From Tigriopus japonicus (lineage: Eukaryota; Arthropoda; Copepoda; Harpacticoida; Harpacticidae): DNA of 64,000 nucleotides. Every line of letters starts with the position of its first letter. Positions within the stretch are counted from its first letter, which is position 1. Position numbers and translations under genes: made by a program. Below the pieces are notes generated by a model. It was not told where the DNA came from, did no database searches, and saw only the letters and a list, made by a program, of their open reading frames with translations. Shown in pieces: positions 46,000 through 55,502 of the stretch. The stretch spans positions 11,356,163 to 11,420,162 of the forward strand of contig CM021316.1 in NCBI GenBank assembly GCA_010645155.1, in the 5' to 3' direction.

Positions 46000-47073
46000 A
46001 ATGACAGGCCTTAAGGTGTATTTTTGTAATTCGTCTTGGAAAATTAAGATGTCCTTGACTGAACCTAAGGATTTCGACGAAATAGAAATATGCTTCACTC
46101 AAGTCCACAAAAAAGTTTCGGAATTTCAAATTTATTTTGGACATTTTGCACGATTTTGATTGAAACAATATTCTGCGCAATGCCTCGATTTCATGAATAA
46201 CAGACATAACGCTTCAACAAAAATGTCACTTAAGTGCAAGCAATCCTCAGATTTGGCATAGTTTTAATATGTCAGCTTTACTGAACGATTAGCTTTTGAC
46301 ACCATGTACAAACTTGAGACAAGTTCTTGTATTCGTAAAATTCGTCCCAAAATATTGTTATTAGTTACTACTAGCCATTTCTATGCTGTTTTATGGATTT
46401 GAATGACGCCGATTGCCCATAAAAGAAAGGATGAAGAGATTCATTGCTGCAAGGAAAAACCCTTACATTCGAAAAAAGCCGCCAAGCATTGTTTTTGTCT
46501 TCGATATTTTTACCTTGTGACTGTTCATCCAACTCATTAAGTTACAGTGAATGATTTTCCCCGATTTTCCTTTGCTACTGATCATTGTTCAAGTTTTAAT
46601 TGATATGAACTTATCATGGGGTTGCCTATGAGAGTTTCTTCCATTTGACCATCAAGACTTCGCTATACATATTGACCTCTGAGTTTGATGTCCTAGTTCA
46701 AAAAGATCACCACCGATTGTTCGTTCATCTGGTTTGTTGATGCCCTTGCAATGAGCATCTTCATGATTTCAAAAAACGTTTATTGAACCTGTTGGATTCA
46801 CATGGAAGTCAAACACATCGAAAACAACAAAAGACCACCAGTTTTTTTTCCTTTTTTTTTTTAAAGTGTTTCAGTCATTTTCAGGGCGTTTTGATCAGCT
46901 GTGAGTCAACATTTTGTACATATGAAAGAATACTTTGGCCAACCGGTTTTTCTCCATCCTCAGACCCACAACCGGAGCTTTGAACATATCAATATTTTAT
47001 TGATCGTCAAGTCTGTTAGGAAAAAATAGCCATTGCCATTCATTCAAAAAGAGACGATCTGGATTTGGAATCA
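46000..47073. other. Intergenic DNA, nothing recognised
   Basis: AT-rich DNA with short unsupported frames (for example 46783-46983). No repeat end or RNA gene seen. Confidence 0.35.
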
Positions 47074-47587
47074 CCTAATGGAGATTTTGTGCTTTGCTAA
47101 CTTACTCAAACAATTAATTTGCAACCCTGATCCAAAGTTACAAAAGTCAGGGGCGCGTTTCAGTACTTAATGAAAAATCGGTTTATGAACACCCCACTAC
47201 ACACCCCACTACAACCATTAGAATCCCTCCAAAAAAATGATACACAGATTCTTGCATCAAGTCTGGATAGATAAGCCGCTGAAGTTTTATTTGGTCGAAT
47301 TCATGAGTTTTTTTCTTGATCGGATGGATCATTAAATTGGTTGTAAATTTTTACAAAATTCTCATGGCGTCTTACATTCTTTTGCTTCTAGGTTTTGTTG
47401 CGATTGAGACAGTCTTGGTCAGCATGGCCAATTATAGCCATTTAGACCTAAATTCAGCTCCTTTTCTTGAAAATTTGGAATGTTAACTCCAAAATGGAAG
47501 CACATAGCTATTTTAGCTCTTTTGAATTAGTTGACCATTTCCTCTATCTGTAACATGCAAGAAATCAACATTACAAAAGAACCTTAT

Positions 47588-47692
47588 NNNNNNNNNNNNN
47601 NNNNNNNNNNNNNNNNNNNNNNNNNNNNNNNNNNNNNNNNNNNNNNNNNNNNNNNNNNNNNNNNNNNNNNNNNNNNNNNNNNNNNNNNNNNN
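47588..47692. other. Assembly gap (105 N)
   Basis: A run of 105 N at the inner edge of the left inverted repeat; the repeat may continue into it. Confidence 0.99.
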
Positions 47693-47919
47693 TGCAATTG
47701 GTAGTATGTAACTGTCTCATTTGTTGCAACAGCTGTTTCAAGCAAGCTGTCGGAGCAAACCAGCACTTTGTGTAGGGTTCACACTTCATGACAGGCTTAC
47801 GAAAACAATTTGCCCACGAGTTCGACATTCCGACAAATTTCGGAATGTTAGGTAAAATTAGACCACGCAACCTCCCAATCGAGGGTTTAGTAAAAATAGC
47901 CAAGAGTTCGAATGGGAAT

Positions 47920-48090
47920 CACCCCACTACAACCATTAGAATCCCTCCAAAAAAATGATACACAGATTCTTGCATCAAGTCTGAATAGATAAGCCGCTGA
48001 AGTTTTATTTGGTCGAATTCATGAGTTTTTTTCTTGATCGGATGGATCATTAAATTGGTTGTAATTTTTTACAAAATTCTCATGGCGTCT
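47920..48090 (+). repeat. Extra internal copy of the transposon terminus
   Basis: From CACCCCACTACAACC onward this is a direct copy of 47201-47371 with about two base changes (GTCTGAATAG for GTCTGGATAG; one change in the GTAATTTTTTAC stretch). It stops matching after CATGGCGTCT. It starts exactly at the terminal CACCCC, so it behaves like the left end of a second, shorter element of the same family inside the first. Confidence 0.8.
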
Positions 48091-48355
48091 ATTAATACTT
48101 GTTTCATGCCTTTGTTGTGAATGAAACAGGCTTGCTATCAAGGACAGAGAAATACCAGAAACCTAGAGTTAATCTAGCAAATTCTAATCGAATTTTGCCG
48201 AAATTGCAAACCAAGTAACTTATTAATATGAACATTAGTTAAACCAGCATGAATTTTTTGCTCTTGAAGTAGGTATACCCTCATAAAAATTGAAAACTTA
48301 TTGTGGCATAACTTTTTGCTCATGATTGGAACACTTTTGACTAGTTAAACTTTCA

Positions 48356-50471
48356 ATGTGCAACGCGGTCTCAAACAAAATGGAAGGTCACGACAGAGCT
48401 CGAGCTGGACTTTGTCTCATTTGCTTAGACCGGAGCACCGTTCCAATAAGCCGATTTTCTTTTGAGAACTTGGTGAGAGAGTATGTCGTTCAAGGCTACT
48501 CACTTGATGATTCAAGGCTCCCCTCTGGCCTTTGTGGCAACTGCTCGCATAAATTGCGGAGGTTTGCGATACTGGATTTCAGCCACGCATTGCCGGAATT
48601 TCCCGACTACTCGGCCATGTCCACTTTTCGTCCTTTCCGTGGAGACGCTAAATGTAGATGTTTCCTTTGTGAACGCTATAAGATCTGTGGACTCACTTCC
48701 AGTCGTCGAAAAATAAAAAAGCGCAAGGTTGGTCGGCCACCAAAAGAAGCTCAAGGTTCTGAGGGCATCGTTGAAAGGCCCAACCGTGGGACATTTTGTT
48801 TGAAATGCTTTGCCCTGATCTATCAAGGCTGTCGACATCCATGCACCGTCAACAGTCAGCAGGAGAACGTCCGAAAAATGGTTCCTCAACGAACTATCGA
48901 GGTTTTGGCCTCAGATGTGTGTGGTACGTGACCAGGTCAAAAATGATAACAACGTCAGTTTGGCGACAAGAGGCAGCCGAACCTCATTGGTCCCAAGAGA
49001 TGAGCATTATCGAAGGATGGTTAAAGATAGTTCGACGATGATCACAAAGGAGGCGGTGCTTGAGGCCAAGAGAGCAACTGGTGTAAGCGATACCTCTTTG
49101 TTGAAAATCGTGAGTATTTTTGGTGGCCATGTCAATGTGGAACCCGGAATAAGAGAGGCACTTGCTGAGGCCAATAGGAAGTTCAGCTCCTTGTTCACCA
49201 TCTCAACCGAAATTTCACCAGCCACCGGAGAGTCATTTCCCATTGTGCATTGCCAAAATACCAAGCAATTTTTTGATTCGATCCTCAACGACCGTAACTC
49301 CCAATACGGTGATGTAATCTTGAGGCTGTCCATTGACGAGGGAAGGTCGTTCCTCAAGGTGAGTTTCTTACATCCAATCCAAGGACACTTTTGTGATGAA
49401 ATGTTAAATTTTGATTAATTTTATGGTTTGGATAATATTAAACAAAAGGGGTTTTCACTTCAGGTCAGTGGAAACTTGATTTATCGCGATGGTGATCGTG
49501 AACAAGACCGCTTCAAAAGTTCTGGCGTGAAGAGAACGTTTATTTTGGCCATTGCTCCAGTCAAAGAAACGTATGATCATGTCAAGCTCTTGCTGTCAAA
49601 GATTGACCTTGATGTAGAGGACGAGTTGGAGGATCTGTTTGCACAAGATCTGAAGTGCCTCAACATTATATGTGGGTTGGGCAACTACAGAAGTACATTT
49701 CCGTGTACATACTGCCTTTGGATTAATGGCAAATAGAATCAATCGCCACATGAAGAACGAACCCTGGGAAGACTTAACAGCAAATACCAAGAATTCTTCT
49801 CAAGTCATGCATCAAAGCCTAAGAATTTCGAATCCGTCCAGCGAGAGCCTTTGCTAGGTCAGCACCGGTCACAAGACGTCACAATTCTGCAAGTTTGTGC
49901 AATCCCGTGGCTACACATTCGGTTAGGTGTGGTCAACCACTCCTACTCCAAGCTCATCCTTTCGATACCACAAGCAGAGCGTTGGTCAAAAGTATTACAT
50001 CTGCATCAAGAGCGTTATCACGGAACGGGATTCGAGGGGAATGAGTGTCAAAAGCTTTTGAAGAACGTTGACACCCTAGAGACAATTCTTGTGGAAGAGG
50101 GTCGAGAGGCTGAAGGGAAACCGTTCGTTGACGTGTTCAAAGCTTTTGTGATGATAAACACGGAATATTCTCGCGAGATGGTGGATATTTCAACCCTGGA
50201 AAAATGCGTTCAAACGTTCCGGGATGCGTGGATTTTGAGTGGAATGGCACTCATTCCCAAGGTCCATATCATATTGGACCACCTGGTTCCTTTTGTTATT
50301 TACCACGGAGGCAAACGGATGGAGCGATTTGCGGAACAAGCGCATGAAAGCCTTCACGCAGAATATACAAATATCTGGAAGAAATATTGCGTGAAGGAGA
50401 CTTCCAACCCAAATTATAATAGTCGCTTTCTTCAATCCGTGAAAGATTTCAATGGGTCCCATGGATATTAA
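48356..50471 (+). pseudogene. Transposase-like gene of the 4.4-kb element (one frameshift, one stop)
   Basis: Frame 1 (48356-about 48917) has an N-terminal cysteine-rich part: CLICLD, CGNCSHKL, CRCFLCERYKICG, a basic RRKIKKRKVGRPPKE (AT-hook-like GRPPK), then CLKCFALIYQGCRHPC. The frame shifts at a TGTGTGTGG tract near 48915-48925 and continues to 49358. There a GTGAGT donor and a CTTCAG acceptor (49463) remove a 105-base intron. It continues in one frame to 50471 apart from a TAG at 49734-49736. The second half has ILRLSIDEGRSFLKV, LFAQDLKCLNIICGLG, a CTYC pair, YHGTGFEGNECQKLL and ERFAEQAHESLHAEY, which could supply an Asp-Asp-Glu set. About 670 codons. I see no match to a family I can name; calling it a transposase is inference from its place in the element. 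Confidence 0.7.
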
Positions 50472-51190
50472 ATTCTTTTCTTCATGTAACAATTATTTCT
50501 ATTTGTGAGCCCAAATCCCAATTAAAGAAAACAACGGTTATCAAGTCTTTTCATTTTTCATTGTTCAAAAGGATATTACATAAAACATTTTTTCTTCATC
50601 TGTACTAAAACTACAGCATTGGTCAAATTCATTCCATTTTAAGTTATTTTCGTGCCACGTTTCACCAGGTCGTTGTTTCCCTACAATGCAATATCAAACA
50701 TCTTATTTGTTGTAGGTTTAATGTTGTTTATTGTTCATGGTATGGACCCCTCAAGCATCAGCACTCCAAGGCATGATCCGTTGAATTGCGGGTTGCAGTA
50801 GAGCCACTAGGCAATGATCAAGCCATTTAAGTCATTATTTTTCATTTTCACTTACTACTTGTGACAAGCAATAGTTACTAAGGAATCAATTTGCATATTT
50901 CTCCAATAAGCTTTTGAGAAATGGATCGTACATGAACGTGCGCTTCTTTACAGGTTTCTTTTTTTGCAATGAAGCATTAGCTTTGTTTTGTTTCCAATTA
51001 AATAGAATGTACAAAACCAACCTGACCACATGTTTAAGATAAAAAAGAGCTTAACAACCTCAGATTTGGGGCAAATTTTGGGCTTAAAAGAGCTAATCAT
51101 CTTTGAAAAAGAGCTTGTTAACAAAAAAAGAAGAAAAAATCAATTTCAAAGAGTCAGTGTCCTTAATTTTTGTGGAAAGTAGCCAAGAAA
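50472..51190. other. 3' non-coding part of the transposon
   Basis: From the stop codon to the inverted repeat. From about 50990 the AAGAGCTAAA repeat family begins and merges into the right terminal repeat. A poly(A)-like AATTAAAG lies near 50520. Confidence 0.4.
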
Positions 51191-51685
51191 ATAAGGTTCT
51201 TTTGTAATGTTGATTTCTTGCATGTTACAGATAGAGGAAATGGTCAACTAATTCAAAAGAGCTAAAATAGCTATGTGCTTCCATTTTGGAGTTAACATTC
51301 CAAATTTTCAAGAAAAGGAGCTGAATTTAGGTCTAAATGGCTATAATTGGCCATGCTGACCAAGACTGTCTCAATCGCAACAAAACCTAGAAGCAAAAGA
51401 ATGTAAGACGCCATGAGAATTTTGTAAAAATTTACAACCAATTTAATGATCCATCCGATCAAGAAAAAAACTCATGAATTCGACCAAATAAAACTTCAGC
51501 GGCTTATCTATCCAGACTTGATGCAAGAATCTGTGTATCATTTTTTTGGAGGGATTCTAATGGTTGTAGTGGGGTGTGAAGATAGGTAAGCACGAGGGAG
51601 TGCCATTTCACTGAAGGTAAATTGGCGACCCCAGTGTACGATGTCACGAAAAAAAGCTTGCCCAAGCGCCCAAGTCACATCATTA

Positions 51686-52661
51686 GGAATAATCCTTCAT
51701 GGAACACCCTTTATCAGTGATGTACTGACTCCTACACAAACAAAACAAGCATGTCTGCTTTTGGTTTTGATAGGCATAATTGAAATTGAAACAAACAAGC
51801 GCTTTTGGTCCATCACTAGGTTTTTTGGTTGGGTTGCAGATTTTTTATTACCACTTCAAGGACCTAGTAAATTGGAAGGACTTTCGTTTAAAACCTAATG
51901 TTTGGTATCTTATACACTCTAAATTATTCAAGAAAATCACTATTTATAATTGTCATCAAAATTAAGTGCTGCTTTCTTGGCAGTTTTGTTTTCCTTTATG
52001 ATTTTATTTCACAATTAATGCATTAGAAATTTTTGAAAGTTTTTAACTAGTTTGACCCAGTAGTAGAAAAATAAATTTTGTTTCCATTTCAGCTTAATTA
52101 AAGTAAAAAATCGATTCAAATATTCACTAAAGGGCAGAGTAACCTCTGCAGTCCCTTTTTTGTATTTGAAAAAGTAGCATTTTTCTAGCATTTTCCACTT
52201 TCCAACTAGCATTTTTCTTGCATTTATTTGACTTTGGCTAGCATCGTCGCTCCAAAAAAATTGGCAACGCTTTTTGATGTTTGATGTTTGATCCCATCAC
52301 TAAGCACAAGTGGCCACCTGGAAGCGTCATTTTTCTCCTTAAAATCTAGTTTAGTGGGAACCCCTTATGATGAAAACTTGATCATATTTTACTTTGGATT
52401 TACCTAAATATATCCTGATATTATTTGGGAATTTTGAAATAAAAACTTGGGACTTAATATCTAACTTGGGATTTTTTTGATGGAATTTAGCTCATTTCCT
52501 TGAGAATTTCGACTCAATCCATCTAGCAACACTGAGAGACGCTTTATTGCGATAATCGCGCGTCTTTACCCATGACTAAACATTCAATCAGTGACCGCGT
52601 ACCATTCACACGAACTCTATCTCAATAATTATTATCCCCCCTATTTGGTGACTGCCCGAAA
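51686..52661. other. Upstream region of the BTB/zinc-finger gene with MITE ends
   Basis: CATCACTA ends of two MITEs occur at 51811-51818 (after GCGCTTTTGGTC, the family of 13942-14230) and 52295-52302. TCAGT at 52588-52592 fits an arthropod initiator about 70 bases before the start codon, but without TATA or DPE support. Nothing else was recognised. Confidence 0.35.
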
Positions 52662-55502
52662 ATGGCGTTGGATTGGAAGACTCGCGGCGTGTTGGAAGAC
52701 TTTCGTCAGTGTCAAAGGGCGTCTCAGAACACGGATTTGGTGTTTCACTGCACCAACGGCACCGTGTCCGCCCATCAAATGATCTTTGCTGGCATTTCCC
52801 GCCTCTTCACCGACCTCATGCAACGCTATTTAATTGGCCAAGAACTTATTCCCCTGGATTTGAATATTTCTTTGCCCGAGATTCGCCGAGAACACATGGA
52901 AATGGTCGTGGAAATGGTGTACACGGGTCAAGTGTCAATAACTAGAGGAGATTATCAACCTTTTCGAGAAATTTGCAATATCTTGGACCTTTGTGTGCCC
53001 ATAGCCGATTACGATAAGTTTTTCGTGAACCAGTGCGACGACGACGATGATGATGATGATGACGAAGATGATGATGACGTCAATTATGATGACGACAATT
53101 ATGATGATGACGACAATTATGATGATGACGACAATTTTGATGATGAAGACGATGAAGACGATGATGATCATGATGATCATGATGATCATGATGATCATGA
53201 TGAAGGTGATTATAACTGTGATGATGAAGATGTTGCCAGACCTAGTGACGACGTTCAGTTCGTACATCATTCTGAAACACAACTGCCTGAAGTTTCGAAA
53301 ATTCCTTTACCGTCGTGTTCGAGTCCACGGGTCTTCGTTTGCGGCGAATGCGATACCGTATTCCCGTTGAAAATTGACTTGATAAACCACAACGAGAGTC
53401 AACATGGTAAGAATGAAACGCAGGTTTCGGATCCGCAGCCTTCTTCGTCTTCACCAATCGTGACAGAGCCATCGACGGTCACCCAATTATATACCCGACC
53501 GAGTAGACAACTATCTTTGGAGATGAAGGAACTGATCGTGGAAGATGAAGATTGCCCTGAGATTGAGGACAAAGACATCGAGACAGAGGTGGAAAATACG
53601 CTTGAGAGTGAATCGCAGGCTTTGGGCCCGCCAGCATCGCCAACCGCTTCGGAGCCATCAACGGAACCTCAATTGAATACCCGACCGAGAAGACAACCAT
53701 CTTCATACAAAGACAGGAACTTGGTTTGCCCGCCCAAAGACAAGAGTGGGGTCGAATGTCCCGATTGCCAGGATCTCTTTGATCCAAAGCAAGTCCGAAA
53801 ACATTTGGCCCTCCATTTACGCCATCAACTCAATGAACTTGTATCAAAAAGTGAATCCGGATTTGAACTTTTCAAGTGCGAATTGTGTTCATATGAAACA
53901 ACATATACGTGCAATTTACGTACCCATTTTGGCTTGTACCATAACATAATCGAAAAATTGGCCAATGAGGCCCAAATGAAGTTTCTTGATGATGCTCAAA
54001 AGTTGATATTTAGAGCACGGTCTCAACAACAAAACTTGCTGCAGAGAAATAAAAAGATCAATACACCGAAAACGAGAAAACGGATCCTAGAAAATGAAGA
54101 TTGCTCCGAGATTGAAGACAACGACATCGAGACAAATGTAGAAAATACCCTCGATAATGAATCACAAGCTTTGAGTGAACCGTCTGATGCGTTAAGCCCG
54201 GCAATGCTCACCCGATTCAACAAACGAACCAAGTCCTCAATCAAGAATAAGGAAGTCAAGGAGATCACCCGAGCAGTGAAGTGTCCGGATTGTCTGGAGC
54301 TTGTTGACGCGGTGCGGGTCCGAAATCATGTGGTCAGGCATTTACAGACGCATCTCAACAAACTCATGACCGAGAGTGAATCCACCCCTAAACATTTGAA
54401 ATGCCAACTCTGTTCATTTGAAGCGCGTTTTGCATGCACAATGCGTTATCATTTGGGCGTGAAACACGATATATTGATGAAATATACCAACGCAGCTCAA
54501 AAGAAATTCATCGCTGATAGTCTAAAGATGCTGCTTCGCAAAAGACGAAAGGTATTGTTCTTGCACACTAGAATCCAAATCCAGGAGGATGAAGGCTTAC
54601 CTGCGATGGAAGAAAATGACGTCGAGATCGGGATTGATAATGGCCAGGAAAATCCCACCGAAACTGATTCCCGCCAAAGTAACGAGCATACCATCGAATG
54701 TCCGGATTGTCAGAAAAACATCCGTCGAGTAAATATCCCGCACCATCTGTGCACCCATCTACGGAAACAGCTTTGCGAGTTCATTGTGACGAGTAAAACC
54801 GTACCTAAGTATTTCAGGTGCAAGGTATGCCCTTATAAATCATCTGAGATACGAAATATGGCTCGTCATGTGGGCTTGACCCACGAAATGATCATGACAT
54901 TTGCCAATGAAGAGCAAAAGAAGTTTCTTTGTGGCGCACAAGACATTTTTCTAAAATATTCGTCTTCTAAGAATAAAAGGAAGCTGAAGTCAACGAAGAT
55001 AAGAAATCGGAACATGGGACATGAAGACTTGGCCGAAAAACAGGACAGCAATGTCCAGATTGAGATGGATAATGATCTGGAGACTGGGACCGTCGAGACT
55101 GAATCGTTGCGACCCAAGGTGTTGGCCAAGTCGCGGGGAGTTTTGAATCCCTCCAAACCGTTGAACAATGCCCACCAATTGCAACCATTGAAAAGGAAGC
55201 CAACTGGAAATCAATCGACTTTCGCAGCAGAAGGTAAACCCTCGGTCAAATGTCCGGATTGTCAGAGAGAAATCAAACCATTTTTGGCCCGAAGGCATCT
55301 ATCGAGTCATATGCGAGATAAGCTCAACGAGTTCGTGATGGACGGTTTCCCTGCAAATGGACTTCGGAAGTGCAAAATGTGTACATATAAAAGTGCCCTT
55401 CCTCCTAACATACGTCTACATTTAGCTCTGACCCACAATATGGTAATGAAATTTGCCAATGAGGCTCAAAAAAAATTTCTTTGTGATGCTGTGACACAAT
55501 AG
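52662..55502 (+). CDS. BTB/POZ and C2H2 zinc-finger protein, single exon, 946 aa
   Basis: Probable nuclear transcription factor. The ATG has a good context (AAAATGG). Residues about 10-115 form a BTB/POZ dimerisation domain (TDLVFHCTNGTVSAHQMIF, then MVVEMVYTGQVSI). Residues about 125-190 are an aspartate-rich stretch encoded by GAT/GAC repeats. A lone finger follows (VFVCGECDTVFPLKIDLINH, about 222-246). Four copies of an 80-90-residue module then start near residues 364, 539, 677 and 862: CPDC, H-x3-H, CxxC, a final histidine pair, then ANEAQKKFLCDA. Linkers between modules are acidic and basic, with the repeated motif ED-N-DxE. The zinc-binding residues look intact in all four modules. No introns. 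A poly(A) signal is at 55691. The partial gene at 1-474 is a paralogue. Confidence 0.9.
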   Translation: MALDWKTRGVLEDFRQCQRASQNTDLVFHCTNGTVSAHQMIFAGISRLFTDLMQRYLIGQELIPLDLNISLPEIRREHMEMVVEMVYTGQVSITRGDYQPFREICNILDLCVPIADYDKFFVNQCDDDDDDDDDEDDDDVNYDDDNYDDDDNYDDDDNFDDEDDEDDDDHDDHDDHDDHDEGDYNCDDEDVARPSDDVQFVHHSETQLPEVSKIPLPSCSSPRVFVCGECDTVFPLKIDLINHNESQHGKNETQVSDPQPSSSSPIVTEPSTVTQLYTRPSRQLSLEMKELIVEDEDCPEIEDKDIETEVENTLESESQALGPPASPTASEPSTEPQLNTRPRRQPSSYKDRNLVCPPKDKSGVECPDCQDLFDPKQVRKHLALHLRHQLNELVSKSESGFELFKCELCSYETTYTCNLRTHFGLYHNIIEKLANEAQMKFLDDAQKLIFRARSQQQNLLQRNKKINTPKTRKRILENEDCSEIEDNDIETNVENTLDNESQALSEPSDALSPAMLTRFNKRTKSSIKNKEVKEITRAVKCPDCLELVDAVRVRNHVVRHLQTHLNKLMTESESTPKHLKCQLCSFEARFACTMRYHLGVKHDILMKYTNAAQKKFIADSLKMLLRKRRKVLFLHTRIQIQEDEGLPAMEENDVEIGIDNGQENPTETDSRQSNEHTIECPDCQKNIRRVNIPHHLCTHLRKQLCEFIVTSKTVPKYFRCKVCPYKSSEIRNMARHVGLTHEMIMTFANEEQKKFLCGAQDIFLKYSSSKNKRKLKSTKIRNRNMGHEDLAEKQDSNVQIEMDNDLETGTVETESLRPKVLAKSRGVLNPSKPLNNAHQLQPLKRKPTGNQSTFAAEGKPSVKCPDCQREIKPFLARRHLSSHMRDKLNEFVMDGFPANGLRKCKMCTYKSALPPNIRLHLALTHNMVMKFANEAQKKFLCDAVTQ

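Larger units (their letters stand above)
47190..51576. mobile_element. 4.4-kb DNA transposon with very long terminal inverted repeats, superfamily unassigned
   Basis: It starts CACCCCACTAC (this start is duplicated in tandem at 47190-47212) and ends GTAGTGGGGTG. TGAA lies on both sides (47186-47189, 51577-51580), and the undisturbed MITE relative shows TGAA once at this site, so a 4-bp target duplication is well supported. The inverted repeats, 47201-47587 and 51191-51576, look nearly identical over at least 386 bases and run into the gap. Part of each consists of the AAGAGCTAAA repeat family. Between them lie a 105-base gap, a third copy of the end (47920-48090) and an intron-containing gene (48356-50471). 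The combination does not fit a superfamily I can name with confidence. Confidence 0.78.
47074..51685. mobile_element. hAT-like MITE split by a larger transposon
   Basis: 47074-47189 (GAGATTTTGTGCTTTGCTAA, then TTTGCAACCCTGATCC and GGTTTATGAA) and 51577-51685 (GATAGGTAAG, then GGCGACCCCAGTGTACG, ending CACATCATTA) together match the reverse complement of the element at 13426-13723, interrupted at one point. The left tip of the MITE is missing. The interruption is the 4.4-kb element at 47190-51576, so the order of events is MITE first, larger transposon second. Confidence 0.75.

Noticed and set aside
45887..46207. 106-codon minus-strand frame near the AATTGTAATT repeats
   Set aside because: No motif and it overlaps MITE ends; no splice partners found.
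47190..51576. LTR retrotransposon explanation for the long repeats
   Set aside because: The outer repeats are inverted, not direct, and the gene has no reverse transcriptase, protease or integrase motif.
52935..53370. Frames of nearly all isoleucine/valine (minus) or methionine (plus)
   Set aside because: Shadows of the GAT/GAC repeat that encodes the aspartate tract of the BTB/zinc-finger protein.
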